DNA of 64,000 nucleotides from assembly GCF_029626225.1 (NCBI RefSeq), contig NZ_JARUBP010000001.1, positions 3,162,001-3,226,000 of the forward strand. Reading direction: 5' to 3'. The notes below the pieces were generated by a model. That model made no database searches and had not been told where the DNA came from. It worked only from the letters and a program-made list of their open reading frames with translations. The position numbers were made by a program, and so were the translations under genes. Positions 42,687-51,707 of the stretch are shown in pieces. Position 1 is the stretch's first letter; each line of letters opens with the position of its first letter. The DNA comes from Asanoa sp. WMMD1127. Its GTDB lineage: Bacteria; Actinomycetota; Actinomycetes; Mycobacteriales; Micromonosporaceae.

Positions 42687-44027
42687 ATGCGTCGCCTAGT
42701 GGCCGCGCTCGCCGCGTCAGCGGTGGGGGCAACCCTGTTCGCCTCGCCCGCTTCGGCCGACTGGCAGTGGTGGGACCCACCGCTGACGGTCGTCAACTCG
42801 ACCAACCTGTCCACCGGCTTCGCCGACCTGGCGCTCAGCTCCGCGACGGGCCAGATCTTCGTATCGAACGGCCGTGACCACTCCACGATCACGGTGTTCG
42901 ATCTCGACGGTCAGGTCCTCGACACGATCGACGGTCAGACGGGGGCCGTCGGCCTGGAGCTCAGCGCGGACGGTTCGACGCTCTACGCCGCGCTGGCCGA
43001 GGGCGACGCCATCTCCGCGATCGACGTCGCGACGCACACCGAACGCGCGCGGTGGACGCTGGCGACGGACGCCTGCCCGTACGACGTCGCGCTGGCCGCC
43101 GGCCGCTTGTGGTTCAGCCAGGGCTGCCCGGGCCAGCACGGCACGCTCAACTCCGTCGACCCGGCCGATCCCACGGCGGCGCCGGTGCTCGACCAGGGCG
43201 GCCACTTCACCTTCGCGCCGCGGCTGGAGGGCGCGGGCACGTTGCTCTTCGCCGTTGAGGAGGGCGTCTTCCCCAACAAGCTGATCAGCTTCGACCTCGC
43301 CGGTGGCCAGCCGGTGCGGCGCACGGCGCTGGAGCAACTCCAATCGGTCTCGCAGTTCGCGGTCGACCCCGACGGGCAGAGCATCATCGTCGTCACGCCG
43401 GGGGAGTACCAGTTCACCAGCAAGGTGGCGCGCTACTCGGCGGCCGACCTGACCGAGATCATCCGGTACGCCGCCCCGGGTCCCGTGATCTCCGTGGCGT
43501 TCGGCGCGGACGGCCGGGTCGCCACGCACGCCGAGGACGGCGGGCTAGCGATGTTCGCGCCGGACCGGGAAGCCGCCCTCTGGAGCACGTTTCGCGAGTT
43601 CTCGCCCGGTCTCGAGCCGGCCCGCCGCGGTCTCGCCGTCGGCGCCGAAGGCCGCTTCTACGCGGTGGAGAAGCTGCTCAGCGACGGCGCCATGACGCTG
43701 ACCACTGTGGACGTCGGTCCGGTCGACACCACGATCGAGATCGACAATCTGGCGTTCCCGGCGCTGGTCCGCAAGCCGTACGCGATAAGCGGCAAGCTCG
43801 TCGCGGCGGACGGCACGTCGACAGGCGCGCTGACCGTCCACGTGACCCGGCGGGACCCCCGCGGCACCACCACCCTCCCGGACGTCACGACCCGCGCGGA
43901 CGGCACGTTCACGGTCACCGACACGCCGAGGGTGGTCGGCGAGACGACCTGGACGATGACCTTCGACGGTACCGGCCGGCTGCTCCCGTACACCTACACG
44001 GTGACGGTGCCCGTCACACGACGCTGA
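42687..44027 (+). CDS. secreted beta-propeller protein with C-terminal Ig-like domain
   Basis: 446 aa. Sec signal (RRLVAALAASAVGATLFASPASA, in part; cleavage after ASA at about 24). Repeated blades (VFDLDGQVLDTIDG, LELSADGSTLYAALAEG, FAVDPDGQSIIVVTPG) suggest a YVTN/NHL-like beta-propeller of about residues 35-345. The last ~95 residues are an Ig-like fold with SGKLVAADGTS and VTRADGTF-type motifs. The start has a good Shine-Dalgarno (GAAGGGAAG). It is exported; the ligand is unknown. The 17-bp inverted repeat lies just upstream and a terminator follows. Confidence 0.8.
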   Translation: MRRLVAALAASAVGATLFASPASADWQWWDPPLTVVNSTNLSTGFADLALSSATGQIFVSNGRDHSTITVFDLDGQVLDTIDGQTGAVGLELSADGSTLYAALAEGDAISAIDVATHTERARWTLATDACPYDVALAAGRLWFSQGCPGQHGTLNSVDPADPTAAPVLDQGGHFTFAPRLEGAGTLLFAVEEGVFPNKLISFDLAGGQPVRRTALEQLQSVSQFAVDPDGQSIIVVTPGEYQFTSKVARYSAADLTEIIRYAAPGPVISVAFGADGRVATHAEDGGLAMFAPDREAALWSTFREFSPGLEPARRGLAVGAEGRFYAVEKLLSDGAMTLTTVDVGPVDTTIEIDNLAFPALVRKPYAISGKLVAADGTSTGALTVHVTRRDPRGTTTLPDVTTRADGTFTVTDTPRVVGETTWTMTFDGTGRLLPYTYTVTVPVTRR

Positions 44028-44040
44028 CCCTCCTGAAGGG

Positions 44041-44073
44041 ACCGCCGACCTGGCAGCCAGGTAGGTCGGCGGT
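44041..44073 (+). terminator. 11-bp hairpin with TTCTT tail
   Basis: ACCGCCGACCT (44041-44051) and AGGTCGGCGGT (44063-44073) pair exactly, and TTCTT follows. It lies 13 bases after the propeller gene stop and in front of the convergent LLM gene. Confidence 0.8.
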
Positions 44074-44087
44074 TCTTATGCGCAGCC

Positions 44088-44852
44088 TCATGACGGTGGG
44101 CCCGCGGCGATGCGGGTCGCGGCGGTGGCGCGGTCGCCCCGCCACCAGCCGAGCGCCTCGATCCACCAGCTGAGCCCGACGTCGCCGTAGGGTGCGATCT
44201 GCTCGGCCGCCCGGGCCGGGTCGGTCGCGCCCTCCACCGCCAGGTCGGGCTGGCCGGTGGACAGCCGGCGGACGTACGCCGCCGCCTCCGCCAGGTCGGC
44301 AACGGCGACGTTGCGTAGCCGTTGGTCGGCGAACGTCGGCATGACACCGTCGAACCGGGCGGCCCGCCGGAGCCCGGGCCGGTTGGGCCAGCGGGCACCG
44401 CACCAGATCGGGACACGGTCGACGCCCCAGTCGGACCAGAGCCCGGTCAGCCGGCCGAGCCGCTCGTCCAACGCCCGCCCCCGGGCCCGCAGGTCGGGAT
44501 CGAGCCCGAAGGCCGCGTACTCCTCCTCCATGGACCCGATCGCCCCGACCACGGTGAGCCGCCCACCCGACAGCGCGGCGATGGCGGCGGTGTCCTGCGC
44601 GACGTCCTGCACCTGCCGGCGGGGGAGCACGACGGTGAGGATGATGCGCAGGCGCGAGGTACGCGCCGCGATCGCCGCGGCCGTGACGGTGGAGCTGGCG
44701 ACCGGCCAGCCGGGCTCGTGATAGAGCAGGTGGTCCCAGAGCTGCACGCCGTCCCAGCCGTGCTGTTCGGCGCTGACCGCGAGGTCGGTGAGCACCCCGA
44801 CGTTGCCGAACTCCCCGACCGTCGGCAACCCGACCGCGTATTTGAGCCCCAT
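44088..44852 (-). CDS. LLM-class flavin-dependent oxidoreductase
   Basis: 254 aa. Luciferase-like TIM barrel, shorter than usual (~280-340): YAVGLPTVGEFGNVG, then HGWDGVQLWDHLL, RTSRLRIILTVVLPRRQ, and LSGGRLTVVGAIGS, which are the standard LLM segments. These enzymes use FMN or F420 on unknown substrates. TAGGGT lies 6 bases before ATG 44852 (leaderless). Convergent with the propeller gene. The very C-terminus is short (GWWRGDRATAATRIAAG), so it may be a trimmed member. Confidence 0.85.
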   Translation of the reverse strand: MGLKYAVGLPTVGEFGNVGVLTDLAVSAEQHGWDGVQLWDHLLYHEPGWPVASSTVTAAAIAARTSRLRIILTVVLPRRQVQDVAQDTAAIAALSGGRLTVVGAIGSMEEEYAAFGLDPDLRARGRALDERLGRLTGLWSDWGVDRVPIWCGARWPNRPGLRRAARFDGVMPTFADQRLRNVAVADLAEAAAYVRRLSTGQPDLAVEGATDPARAAEQIAPYGDVGLSWWIEALGWWRGDRATAATRIAAGPPS

Positions 44853-44910
44853 GAAAGGACCCTACCGACGGCGAGTTTCCTGGCGTGGCCGGCCGGGTAG
44901 CAGCCATCGA

Positions 44911-45138
44911 ATGGACGGTGGTGTATCTAAGCCGCAGTTGACCGGCAGCGGGGCCCGACGGCCGATGCTGGCGATCCTGGTCGGGTTGGCGGCCGGGACG
45001 GCGTTCGCCGTTTTCGTCTTCCACGAGGGGCTCGGGCGTACCGCGGACTTCGGCGAAGGGTCGTTCGGCATCTCCGCGTTGCTGGGGCTCGTCGTCGCCG
45101 CGGGATCAGCCTGGACGATATTCCACAAGGGCTGGTGA
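44911..45138 (+). CDS. small two-helix membrane protein
   Basis: 75 aa, two hydrophobic helices (MLAILVGLAAGTAFAVFVF and GISALLGLVVAAGSAWTIF) joined by a short acidic loop. No domain recognised. One base separates its stop from the OsmC-like gene, so the two are probably cotranslated. The ATG 44911 start gives a compact protein; the longer in-frame reading runs backwards into the LLM promoter and is rejected. Function unknown. Confidence 0.5.
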   Translation: MDGGVSKPQLTGSGARRPMLAILVGLAAGTAFAVFVFHEGLGRTADFGEGSFGISALLGLVVAAGSAWTIFHKGW

Positions 45139-45139
45139 A

Positions 45140-45541
45140 ATGGCTGGTGTGGACGAGTTCGCGGTGGTGGTGAGCGCCGGTTCCCTTCGTGCCATCGCCG
45201 ATGGGGCGGTGCGGTTTCCGCATCGGTGGACGGCCGAGGGCGTCACGGTCGAGGCCGACTTCACCGGCGCGCATCTGTTGCACCTCTCGGCGGCGAGCTG
45301 CGTGCTCAACGACCTCTACCGCGAGGCGGCCGGCCGCCGCATCGACCTCGACGGCGTACGCGTCACCGCGTCCGGTGGTTTCGACCTGAGCGACTGGTCG
45401 TCGACGGGCATCACCTACGAGGTCGACCTCGACTCCACCGCACCCGCCGCCGACCTGGCCGCGCTGCTCGACCACGTGGACCGCATCGCCGAGATCCCGC
45501 GCGCGATCCGGGCCGGCGCTCCGGTGTGGAGGCGATCGTGA
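45140..45541 (+). CDS. OsmC family protein
   Basis: 133 aa. The fold features of OsmC/Ohr are present: VEADFTGAHLLHLSAASCVLNDLYREA, with the first catalytic-type cysteine at C54. The second Cys usual in Ohr peroxidases is missing, so it may not reduce organic hydroperoxides in the ordinary way. It is first of a pair with the 121-aa protein, overlapped by GTGA (45538). Context does not show the substrate. Confidence 0.7.
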   Translation: MAGVDEFAVVVSAGSLRAIADGAVRFPHRWTAEGVTVEADFTGAHLLHLSAASCVLNDLYREAAGRRIDLDGVRVTASGGFDLSDWSSTGITYEVDLDSTAPAADLAALLDHVDRIAEIPRAIRAGAPVWRRS

Positions 45542-45903
45542 CGCCTGAACGACGGGTGCTGGTGATCGGCCTGGATCCGGTGCGCATCCCGGGCTTCGAC
45601 CCGGCGCCGGTCGTGGCGGCGATCGACCGCGGCCGGGCGCGCTTCGCGGAGCTGGGCATCCCGGCCGACTTCTGCCTGGTCGACCCCGAGGACGGGCCCG
45701 TCGCGGCGATCGCGGCGGCCTTGACCGCCCGCGACTACGCCTGCGTCGTGATCGGCGGCGGCATCCGCAAGCACGACCCGCTGCTCGACCTCTTCGAGCA
45801 GACGGTGAACCTGGTGCACCGGCTGGCGCCGGGGGCGGCGATCGCCTTCAACAACGCGCCGGACGACACCGCCGACGCCGCCCTCCGCTGGCTCGGGCGA
45901 TAA
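45538..45903 (+). CDS. conserved hypothetical alpha/beta protein
   Basis: 121 aa, starting at GTG 45538 inside the stop of the OsmC-like gene. It opens VLVIGLDPVRIPGFDPAPV and has CVVIGGGIRKHDPLLDLFEQTVNLVHRLAP, a Rossmann-like alternation of strand and helix with a GGGIRK motif. It is unrelated to any named enzyme I recognise. Strict coupling with the OsmC protein suggests that both act on the same pathway. Confidence 0.65.
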   Translation: MTPERRVLVIGLDPVRIPGFDPAPVVAAIDRGRARFAELGIPADFCLVDPEDGPVAAIAAALTARDYACVVIGGGIRKHDPLLDLFEQTVNLVHRLAPGAAIAFNNAPDDTADAALRWLGR

Positions 45904-45978
45904 ATGCGTCCTAAGTGGAACGGCGAGTTTGTACTTTACGCCTGCCAGCAACGGTAGCGATCGGGGAGTGGTGACACG

Positions 45979-46170
45979 GTGCGAAAGGTTGTCCTGCGAG
46001 CGCTCGCGGGCTTGGCACTGCTGTTGGCAGGAGTCGGGATCATCCTCGAGCTCCGCGATCCAGACCGCTCGTGGTGGTCGCTCGCCAGTGCCGGCGTCGT
46101 AGCCGCGTTGGCGCTACTCGTACTGGCCAACTACGGGCAGCGTAAGCAGAGCGACCCTCCCGAGAGTTAG
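45979..46170 (+). CDS. small membrane protein, 63 residues
   Basis: Two hydrophobic helices (VVLRALAGLALLLAGVGIIL and LASAGVVAALALLVLANY) and a short basic C-terminal tail. Start GTG 45979 is preceded by GGGGAG about eight bases upstream. It lies 147 bp before the RHS protein, but is not obviously in the same transcript. No function is assigned. Confidence 0.45.
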   Translation: MRKVVLRALAGLALLLAGVGIILELRDPDRSWWSLASAGVVAALALLVLANYGQRKQSDPPES

Positions 46171-46317
46171 CGGAAACAAGCGCCCCCGAAGCCGGTAACT
46201 TCGCGTAGTCGGCAGGCAGCGCTGCGCATAGCAATTGCCCAAAGTCAATCATTGTTCTTTGAAGATCTTCCATGTAACGATCTCTTGCGTCAGCCACCTA
46301 CTACACGGGGAGTTTTC

Positions 46318-49300
46318 GTGGCTTTGCGCAAGCGTGCGCGCATCTCGTTCTTATCCGGTCCGGTCGCGGCCTTGGTCGCGGCGTCGCTACTCGTCGTCCC
46401 ACCGGGTCCGGCCGCCGCCGCGGCGGCTGGCGCCGCCGCGTCGCCGCAGGTACCGGAACCGGCACAGCCGGGTTCGCCGAACTCGGCTCGTGGTTCGGCG
46501 CTGAGCACGTCGTCGGTGCCGGTCACCACGATGACGGGGCCGATCTCGGTTCCGGTCGGGACCGGCCCGGTCCGCAACGGCTCGTTCACCACGTTCGCAC
46601 TGACGGACCGCCTCACCCTGGACGTCAACACGGGATCCGGCAACCTGATGCTGCGTTCCACCGATCTGGTCCTGCCCGGGATCGCCGGCAATCTGACGTG
46701 GGGAGCGGCGTACAACAGCCTGCTCACCGGCAGCGGCTTGCCGAAGGGCTCGTTCAACTGGAACTGGCGGACCCGCGCCGGCGTGGACGTGAAGCTCATC
46801 AAGGCCGACGACAACTCGGTCACCTACGTTGCCGCCGACGGCGTCGTCGGCCGGTTCACGCCGAGCGGGTCGGGTTACACCACACCGAAGGAGTTCAAGG
46901 CGACTCTGGCCAACGACGGCTCTGGCTGGAAGCTGACCGAGCACGAGAGCGGTCGGGAGCTGTACTTCACGTCAGGTGGGCTGCTCGACCGCACGCTGGA
47001 CCGCAACGACAACGTGACCGACTTCGCCTACGACGGCAACGGCCGGCTGACGACGGTCACCTCCGACCGGGGCTCATCCGGCGCCCGGTCGGCGACGATC
47101 TCCTACGGCAGCGACGGCATCTCGGCCCTCGCGCAAACGGTCTCCGGCGGTTCGCGCGGTGTTTCCTACACCTATGACGGCAGCGGCAACCTGGCGAAGA
47201 TCGCGACCAACGGCGGGAACGAAACCCGCTTCGAGTACGACTCGTCCCACCGCATCACCAAGATTGTCAGTGGGGTCGGACCGATCGACGTCGGAGCGAT
47301 CACGCTGGTCACCTACGACTCGTCGCACCGGGTGACGTCGGTGAAGCGCGTGCTCGACTCGGCGAACCCGTCGGTCGGCGCGGTGACGCGCTGGGCGTAT
47401 CCGTCAGCGACGCAGACCTTGGTCGCGGACGCCAACACCGACCAGGCCCAGCCGGTCACGTCGGTGCCACGGTCGACGTTCACCGTCAACTCCGACAAGC
47501 GCGTCACGGAAGCGGTCGACCCGGCGGGTAAGACGCGCAAGACGTCGTACACGCCGTTCTTCGACGTCGCGACGGCCACGAACGGCACGGGTGGCATCAC
47601 CACCAACACCTACGGCGCCAACGGCCAGCAGTCGATGACCTCGTCGGCCGCCCCGGCCGGCGCGACGGCGACCTACACGTATGCGAACGCCGCGACGCCG
47701 ACCAACCCGACCGCGGCGTACCAGCCGTCATCGGGCAAGGACACGCAGGGCAACAACTCCACGTTCACCTACAACGGTGCCGGCAACCGGATCTCGGCCA
47801 AGGACGCGCTCGCGGCCGAAGCGAAGGTCGACTACAACAGCGACGGCACGGTCAAAACGTCGACCGACCCGGGCAACGGCACCAACAGCACCACGTACGC
47901 CTACAACAGCGACAAGCAGCTGACCACCGTCACGCCGCCGACCGGAACCAGCCTGGGCAACCGGACGTTCACGTACGACGCCTACGGCCGGGTCCGCACC
48001 GCCACCGATGGAGCGGGGAAGACCTCGACCTACGACTACGACGCGCAGGACCGGGTTAAGACGATCTCCTACTCGGACGGCACCACGGCGGTCACGTACG
48101 ACTATGACCCTGCGGGCAACGTCCGTGCCCGTGCCGACGCGACCGGATCTCAGGGCTATGTCTATGACCGCCTGAACCGCATGATCGGTCGGCAGGCCTC
48201 GCAGGGTTACGTCTACGACCCGGTGGGCAATCTCAAGCAGGTGCAGGACCAGCGGGGCACTTCCGTCTACGAGTACGACACCCGCAACCTGCTCAAGAAG
48301 CTGACCGCTGCCAACGGCGTCTACACCTTCGACTACGACGACGAGGGCCGCCGCACCGCGACCCGCCTGACCGTCGCATCGGCGCAGGTGGCGGAGACCG
48401 TCAACACCTTCGACCAGTCAGGCCGGATCACCCGCACGACCAGCAAGCGCTGGCAGTCCGGCACCGCGTCGACGGTCTTCGACGTGTCCTACTGCTACGC
48501 GAAGCGGGTCAGCAGCAATCCCTGCTCCACCAACAAGCTCGACGACACCGGGCTGCGGCAATGGCACACCGACCACCACCGCTCCGGCGCCGTCAGCGTC
48601 TACACCTACGACAACAGCAACCGGCTGACGAAGGCCACCAACGTCGCCGGCTCGACGTACGAATACGGCTACGACTCCCGCGGCAACCGGACCTCTGAGA
48701 AGACCAACGACATTCCAGCGGGTGGCATCCCCGGTTACAACGCCGCCAACCAGATGACCGGCACCCAGTTCCCCGGGCCCTTCTATTACAGCTATGACGG
48801 TGCGGGCAACCTCACCACAGGCTCGTCACGGAAGGCCAGTTACAACGCGGCCAAGCAGATGACGAGCCGCAGCAAGACAGACGACACAGAGCAGGTCACA
48901 TACAAGTACGCCGGACCCGACCAGAACGAGCTCGGCTACCGCACCACCGCGACCTTCGAGAGCCGCTATTTCTACGGCCTCAAGGACGACAACGGCCTAC
49001 CGATGCTGCAGTCGTATACCGTGCCCAGCTCCTACGCCAAGCACTACCTCGAACGCGACCAGCGAGGGACGCCGCTCGGGATCCGCGCCGAGACGAACGG
49101 CACCAGCCACCACTACTTCTACGTCCTCGACGGGCTCGGGTCGGTGGTCGCGCTCATCAAGCACGACGGCACGCTCGCCGGCACCTATACCTACGACCCG
49201 TACGGCAAGACCGTCAGCACCACCGGCGCCGGCGAAGAGATCCAGGAGAACGCCATCGGGTACGCCGGCGGCCTCCGCGCCGACGGCCTGGTCAAGTTCG

Positions 49301-49638
49301 GTCAGCGCTGGTACGACCCGGTCAGGGGCCGCTTCACCCAGCAGGACAACCTGTCCTTCGTGGGCGACCCCGCCAAGGGAAACCGCTATGCCTATGCAGC
49401 CTGTAACCCAACCAACTACGTCGATCCCACCGGGCTCGACGATGACCCCATCCTCGATGCGATCGACACCGGCGGCAAGTTCGCCGCAGGCACTGCTGCG
49501 GTCGCAGGGCTCGCTGGGTGCGCTGTCGGGGCCTTCGCGGCGGGCGTCGGCTGCCTTGCGGCAGGTGGTTTCATGACGCTCTTCGGCGCAGGCTTCGGGT
49601 TCATATTCGGCGTTATGTATTCTATTGGCAAAGGGTAG
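46318..49638 (+). CDS. secreted RHS/YD-repeat protein with short hydrophobic tip
   Basis: 1106 aa. Sec signal (ISFLSGPVAALVAASLLVV), then about 17 YD repeats (YDGNGRLTTVTSD, YDAYGRVRTATDGAG, YDPAGNVRARADATG, YDNSNRLTKATNVAG). These lead to the RHS core near 900-1040 (DGLGSVVALIKHDGT, GQRWYDPVRGRFTQQD, YVDPTGLD). After DPTGL only ~66 residues remain: a glycine- and alanine-rich hydrophobic tip with two cysteines and two likely helices. RHS proteins are shells that carry a variable C-terminal toxin or effector. Start GTG 46318 behind GGGGAG. GC and codon use look lower than in neighbouring genes, as in other RHS loci. The next gene is a small membrane protein, a candidate immunity gene. Confidence 0.88.
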   Translation: MALRKRARISFLSGPVAALVAASLLVVPPGPAAAAAAGAAASPQVPEPAQPGSPNSARGSALSTSSVPVTTMTGPISVPVGTGPVRNGSFTTFALTDRLTLDVNTGSGNLMLRSTDLVLPGIAGNLTWGAAYNSLLTGSGLPKGSFNWNWRTRAGVDVKLIKADDNSVTYVAADGVVGRFTPSGSGYTTPKEFKATLANDGSGWKLTEHESGRELYFTSGGLLDRTLDRNDNVTDFAYDGNGRLTTVTSDRGSSGARSATISYGSDGISALAQTVSGGSRGVSYTYDGSGNLAKIATNGGNETRFEYDSSHRITKIVSGVGPIDVGAITLVTYDSSHRVTSVKRVLDSANPSVGAVTRWAYPSATQTLVADANTDQAQPVTSVPRSTFTVNSDKRVTEAVDPAGKTRKTSYTPFFDVATATNGTGGITTNTYGANGQQSMTSSAAPAGATATYTYANAATPTNPTAAYQPSSGKDTQGNNSTFTYNGAGNRISAKDALAAEAKVDYNSDGTVKTSTDPGNGTNSTTYAYNSDKQLTTVTPPTGTSLGNRTFTYDAYGRVRTATDGAGKTSTYDYDAQDRVKTISYSDGTTAVTYDYDPAGNVRARADATGSQGYVYDRLNRMIGRQASQGYVYDPVGNLKQVQDQRGTSVYEYDTRNLLKKLTAANGVYTFDYDDEGRRTATRLTVASAQVAETVNTFDQSGRITRTTSKRWQSGTASTVFDVSYCYAKRVSSNPCSTNKLDDTGLRQWHTDHHRSGAVSVYTYDNSNRLTKATNVAGSTYEYGYDSRGNRTSEKTNDIPAGGIPGYNAANQMTGTQFPGPFYYSYDGAGNLTTGSSRKASYNAAKQMTSRSKTDDTEQVTYKYAGPDQNELGYRTTATFESRYFYGLKDDNGLPMLQSYTVPSSYAKHYLERDQRGTPLGIRAETNGTSHHYFYVLDGLGSVVALIKHDGTLAGTYTYDPYGKTVSTTGAGEEIQENAIGYAGGLRADGLVKFGQRWYDPVRGRFTQQDNLSFVGDPAKGNRYAYAACNPTNYVDPTGLDDDPILDAIDTGGKFAAGTAAVAGLAGCAVGAFAAGVGCLAAGGFMTLFGAGFGFIFGVMYSIGKG

Positions 49639-49647
49639 GAGGAGGCA

Positions 49648-49851
49648 TTGAGGCGTAGGCCATCGAGGAAGGCGTTCGCTTCGTTGATCGTCCTAGCCCT
49701 GGTTATCGTCGCGGCGGCTGGGCTACTCAGCGGTGCGGCTGGGCTGAGCGGCAGGGCGGCGGCGCTCGTCATAGGACTAATCGTTGTCGTCTTAGCCCCT
49801 GCACTTGTATTCGTAGCGCCTGACAACGTCTTTACGAGGTTCAAGAGGTGA
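49648..49851 (+). CDS. small membrane protein, candidate RHS immunity protein
   Basis: 67 aa starting at TTG 49648, with a strong GGAGGAGG (49637-49644) that overlaps the end of the RHS gene; 9 bases separate the two genes. Two transmembrane helices (FASLIVLALVIVAAAGLLSG, AAALVIGLIVVVLAPALVFV) and basic ends. Tight coupling to a polymorphic-toxin-type gene is the normal position for an immunity gene; the hydrophobic tip and a membrane partner would fit a pore-type effector. No homology was recognised, so the role is an inference. Confidence 0.55.
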   Translation: MRRRPSRKAFASLIVLALVIVAAAGLLSGAAGLSGRAAALVIGLIVVVLAPALVFVAPDNVFTRFKR

Positions 49852-49858
49852 GCTGAAG

Positions 49859-49888
49859 GGTGGGCCGGAGCGGCTGCTTCGGCCCACC
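49859..49888 (+). terminator. 9-bp hairpin after the RHS operon
   Basis: GGTGGGCCG (49859-49867) and CGGCCCACC (49880-49888) pair exactly 7 bases after the small membrane gene. No T tract; a factor-independent end is possible. Confidence 0.5.
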
Positions 49889-49971
49889 ATCCGGTGCGTT
49901 TGCTGGCAGACTTGCTCTTGGCCGGCATGGCCAACAGGCGTCGCATGTTCCAACGGTTCCTCGACCCAACG

Positions 49972-50009
49972 AAAAGCTCCGCCCCGGGCGTACCCGGGGC
50001 GGAGCTTTT
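49972..50009. terminator. strong bidirectional terminator
   Basis: AAAAGCTCCGCCCCGGG (49972-49988) pairs perfectly with CCCGGGGCGGAGCTTTT (49993-50009) across a 4-base loop, with A and T runs at both ends. It serves the secreted-repeat gene on the minus strand and transcripts from the RHS side. Confidence 0.92.
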
Positions 50010-50024
50010 GTGTTGCTGGAACCG

Positions 50025-51353
50025 TTAGCGGTTGACGCGGCTTTCGCCGGCCTTGCCGTTCAGGTTGAGCTGCGGTCCAGCCTGGGCACCGCGCGCCGTG
50101 GCGCTCGGGAAGTACTCGAAACGACCGCCCATGTCGACGACAACGTTGGTCGAGCCACCGTTGTTGTAGATCTGGAACTGGTTGGTCTCGTTGACTTCAG
50201 CCGTGGTGCCGTTGGAGATGGTCTGGCCAGCGCTCGGGTTGAGCGTGCTGACGGCCGGGCGCGGGCCTCCGGGCCAAACCGTCAGGTAGGTGTTGGCGGT
50301 CGGGGCGACCGCCGTGACGTTGAGCGACAGCGCGTAGGTCTCCGGGGTGGCCGCCGCCGCCGCGTCGACGGTCCGGGTGCTGCCCGGGCCGATCGCGGAC
50401 GTCGTGCGGGTGTCCAGGATGCGCTGCGGGGTCACCGGCGCGAACTTCAGACCGTCGACCGCGTCGTTGAAGTAGTAGCCGATGACGTCGACGAGCCAGT
50501 GCGTGGTGCCACTGGTGTAGACGCCGAACATCCGCCGGGTGGGGTCCTCCGGGCAGAACTCACACGGCGCGGCCGGAACGATGGCGCTGTTCGGCCAGAT
50601 ACCACCGATGCCGTAGTTGAGCGCCGAAACGCCGGCCGGCGGGTCACCGGTGCCGTTCCAGGTGGTCAGGTAACCCGTGGTCGACGGGTTGACCGCGGTC
50701 ACGTTCACCGCGAACGCGGTGATGGCCGAGGTCCAGACCGGGTTGTTGGGGAAGTAGATCGAGTACCTGATCCACGAGCCGCCCGGCAGCGGGGGATAGC
50801 CCCCCGCGCGGGTGTCGTCGAGCCGCCACTGCTCCTCGTCGGGGATGTACGTGCTCCCGACGGGCGCCGCCTCGTCGCCGCTGTAGTAGCCGGCGACATC
50901 GGCGATGACGTGCGCGCCGAGGCTGCTCTGGAAGATGTTGACGTAACCGCCTTCCCCGACCGCAACGGTGATCGTGTTGGCGCGGGTCCACCCCTTGCCG
51001 AAGCTGATGGAGGCCGCGGCGGGCCGCGCCGCTCCATCGGGGTAGGCGGTCAGGTAACCGTTGCCGAGGGTGCCGGTGACGGTCAGGTTGAGCACCACAG
51101 CCGAGACACCCGAAGCGGGCACGCCGCCACGACCGGCGACCTGCAGGTGCACGGTGGCGCCCTGGCCGACGATCTGCTTCGGGGCACCGTTGCCGGTGCG
51201 GGAGTCGAGGATGCGGGCCGGCGCGAGAGGCGTGTAGGTGCCTTGTGCGCCAACGGGCGCCGCCGAGGCCGGCGACGCCAGGACGGTGACGGTACCGAAA
51301 GCGGCCATAGCGGCCGCCGCGGTTCCGGCGAGGACTGTGCGCAGTACGCGCAT
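50025..51353 (-). CDS. secreted three-repeat beta protein
   Basis: 442 aa. Sec signal (VLRTVLAGTAAAAMAAFG, cleavage after ASA). Three tandem domains of about 130 residues, each opening near RILDSRTGN / RLDDTRAGG / RILDTRTTS and holding VVLNLTVTG / NVTAVNPSTTGYLT / LNVTAVAPTANTYLT and a VNIF...VIADVAGYYS-like end. This repeat is widespread in secreted actinobacterial proteins of unknown function, sometimes in hydrolases, and none of the catalytic domains is here. Start ATG 51353. Ends at the strong terminator 49972-50009. Confidence 0.75.
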   Translation of the reverse strand: MRVLRTVLAGTAAAAMAAFGTVTVLASPASAAPVGAQGTYTPLAPARILDSRTGNGAPKQIVGQGATVHLQVAGRGGVPASGVSAVVLNLTVTGTLGNGYLTAYPDGAARPAAASISFGKGWTRANTITVAVGEGGYVNIFQSSLGAHVIADVAGYYSGDEAAPVGSTYIPDEEQWRLDDTRAGGYPPLPGGSWIRYSIYFPNNPVWTSAITAFAVNVTAVNPSTTGYLTTWNGTGDPPAGVSALNYGIGGIWPNSAIVPAAPCEFCPEDPTRRMFGVYTSGTTHWLVDVIGYYFNDAVDGLKFAPVTPQRILDTRTTSAIGPGSTRTVDAAAAATPETYALSLNVTAVAPTANTYLTVWPGGPRPAVSTLNPSAGQTISNGTTAEVNETNQFQIYNNGGSTNVVVDMGGRFEYFPSATARGAQAGPQLNLNGKAGESRVNR

Positions 51354-51707
51354 GATCACCCCGTTGTGTTCCGTGGGAATCGATAGGGAGGGCATCGACA
51401 CCTCAACACCATCCGCGCGTACGCGCAAGGCCGTACCGAAGGCTATTGACCGAACCGTTGTGATCATCAACCGAACGGTCACTTTCGATCAATGGTGGAC
51501 CGGCGAATTCGCTAGAGGCGAACGATCTCAGCGCGCCCGCAAGGCGCGCAGGCGCTACCGTCGGTGTCGGGTAGTGCGCCTGCCCGCGCCCGCAGCGGTC
51601 GCCCACGCCGACCGCCGACACGGCCAAGAGGCTTCGACTCAGCGCCCTCGTTTCGCGCGGCCCCGCCGCGTCCGGATGGGGTGCGTGGGGCCCCGCGAGG
51701 GCGTGAG
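51354..51707. promoter_or_regulatory. 354-bp divergent region between secreted-repeat and ClpC-like genes
   Basis: No gene seen. GACCGAACCGTT (51448-51459) and AACCGAACGGTC (51469-51480) form an imperfect dyad (9 of 12 pairs) around TGATCA; TTCGATCAATGG follows at about 51484-51495. It must hold two promoters; they could not be placed reliably. Confidence 0.35.
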
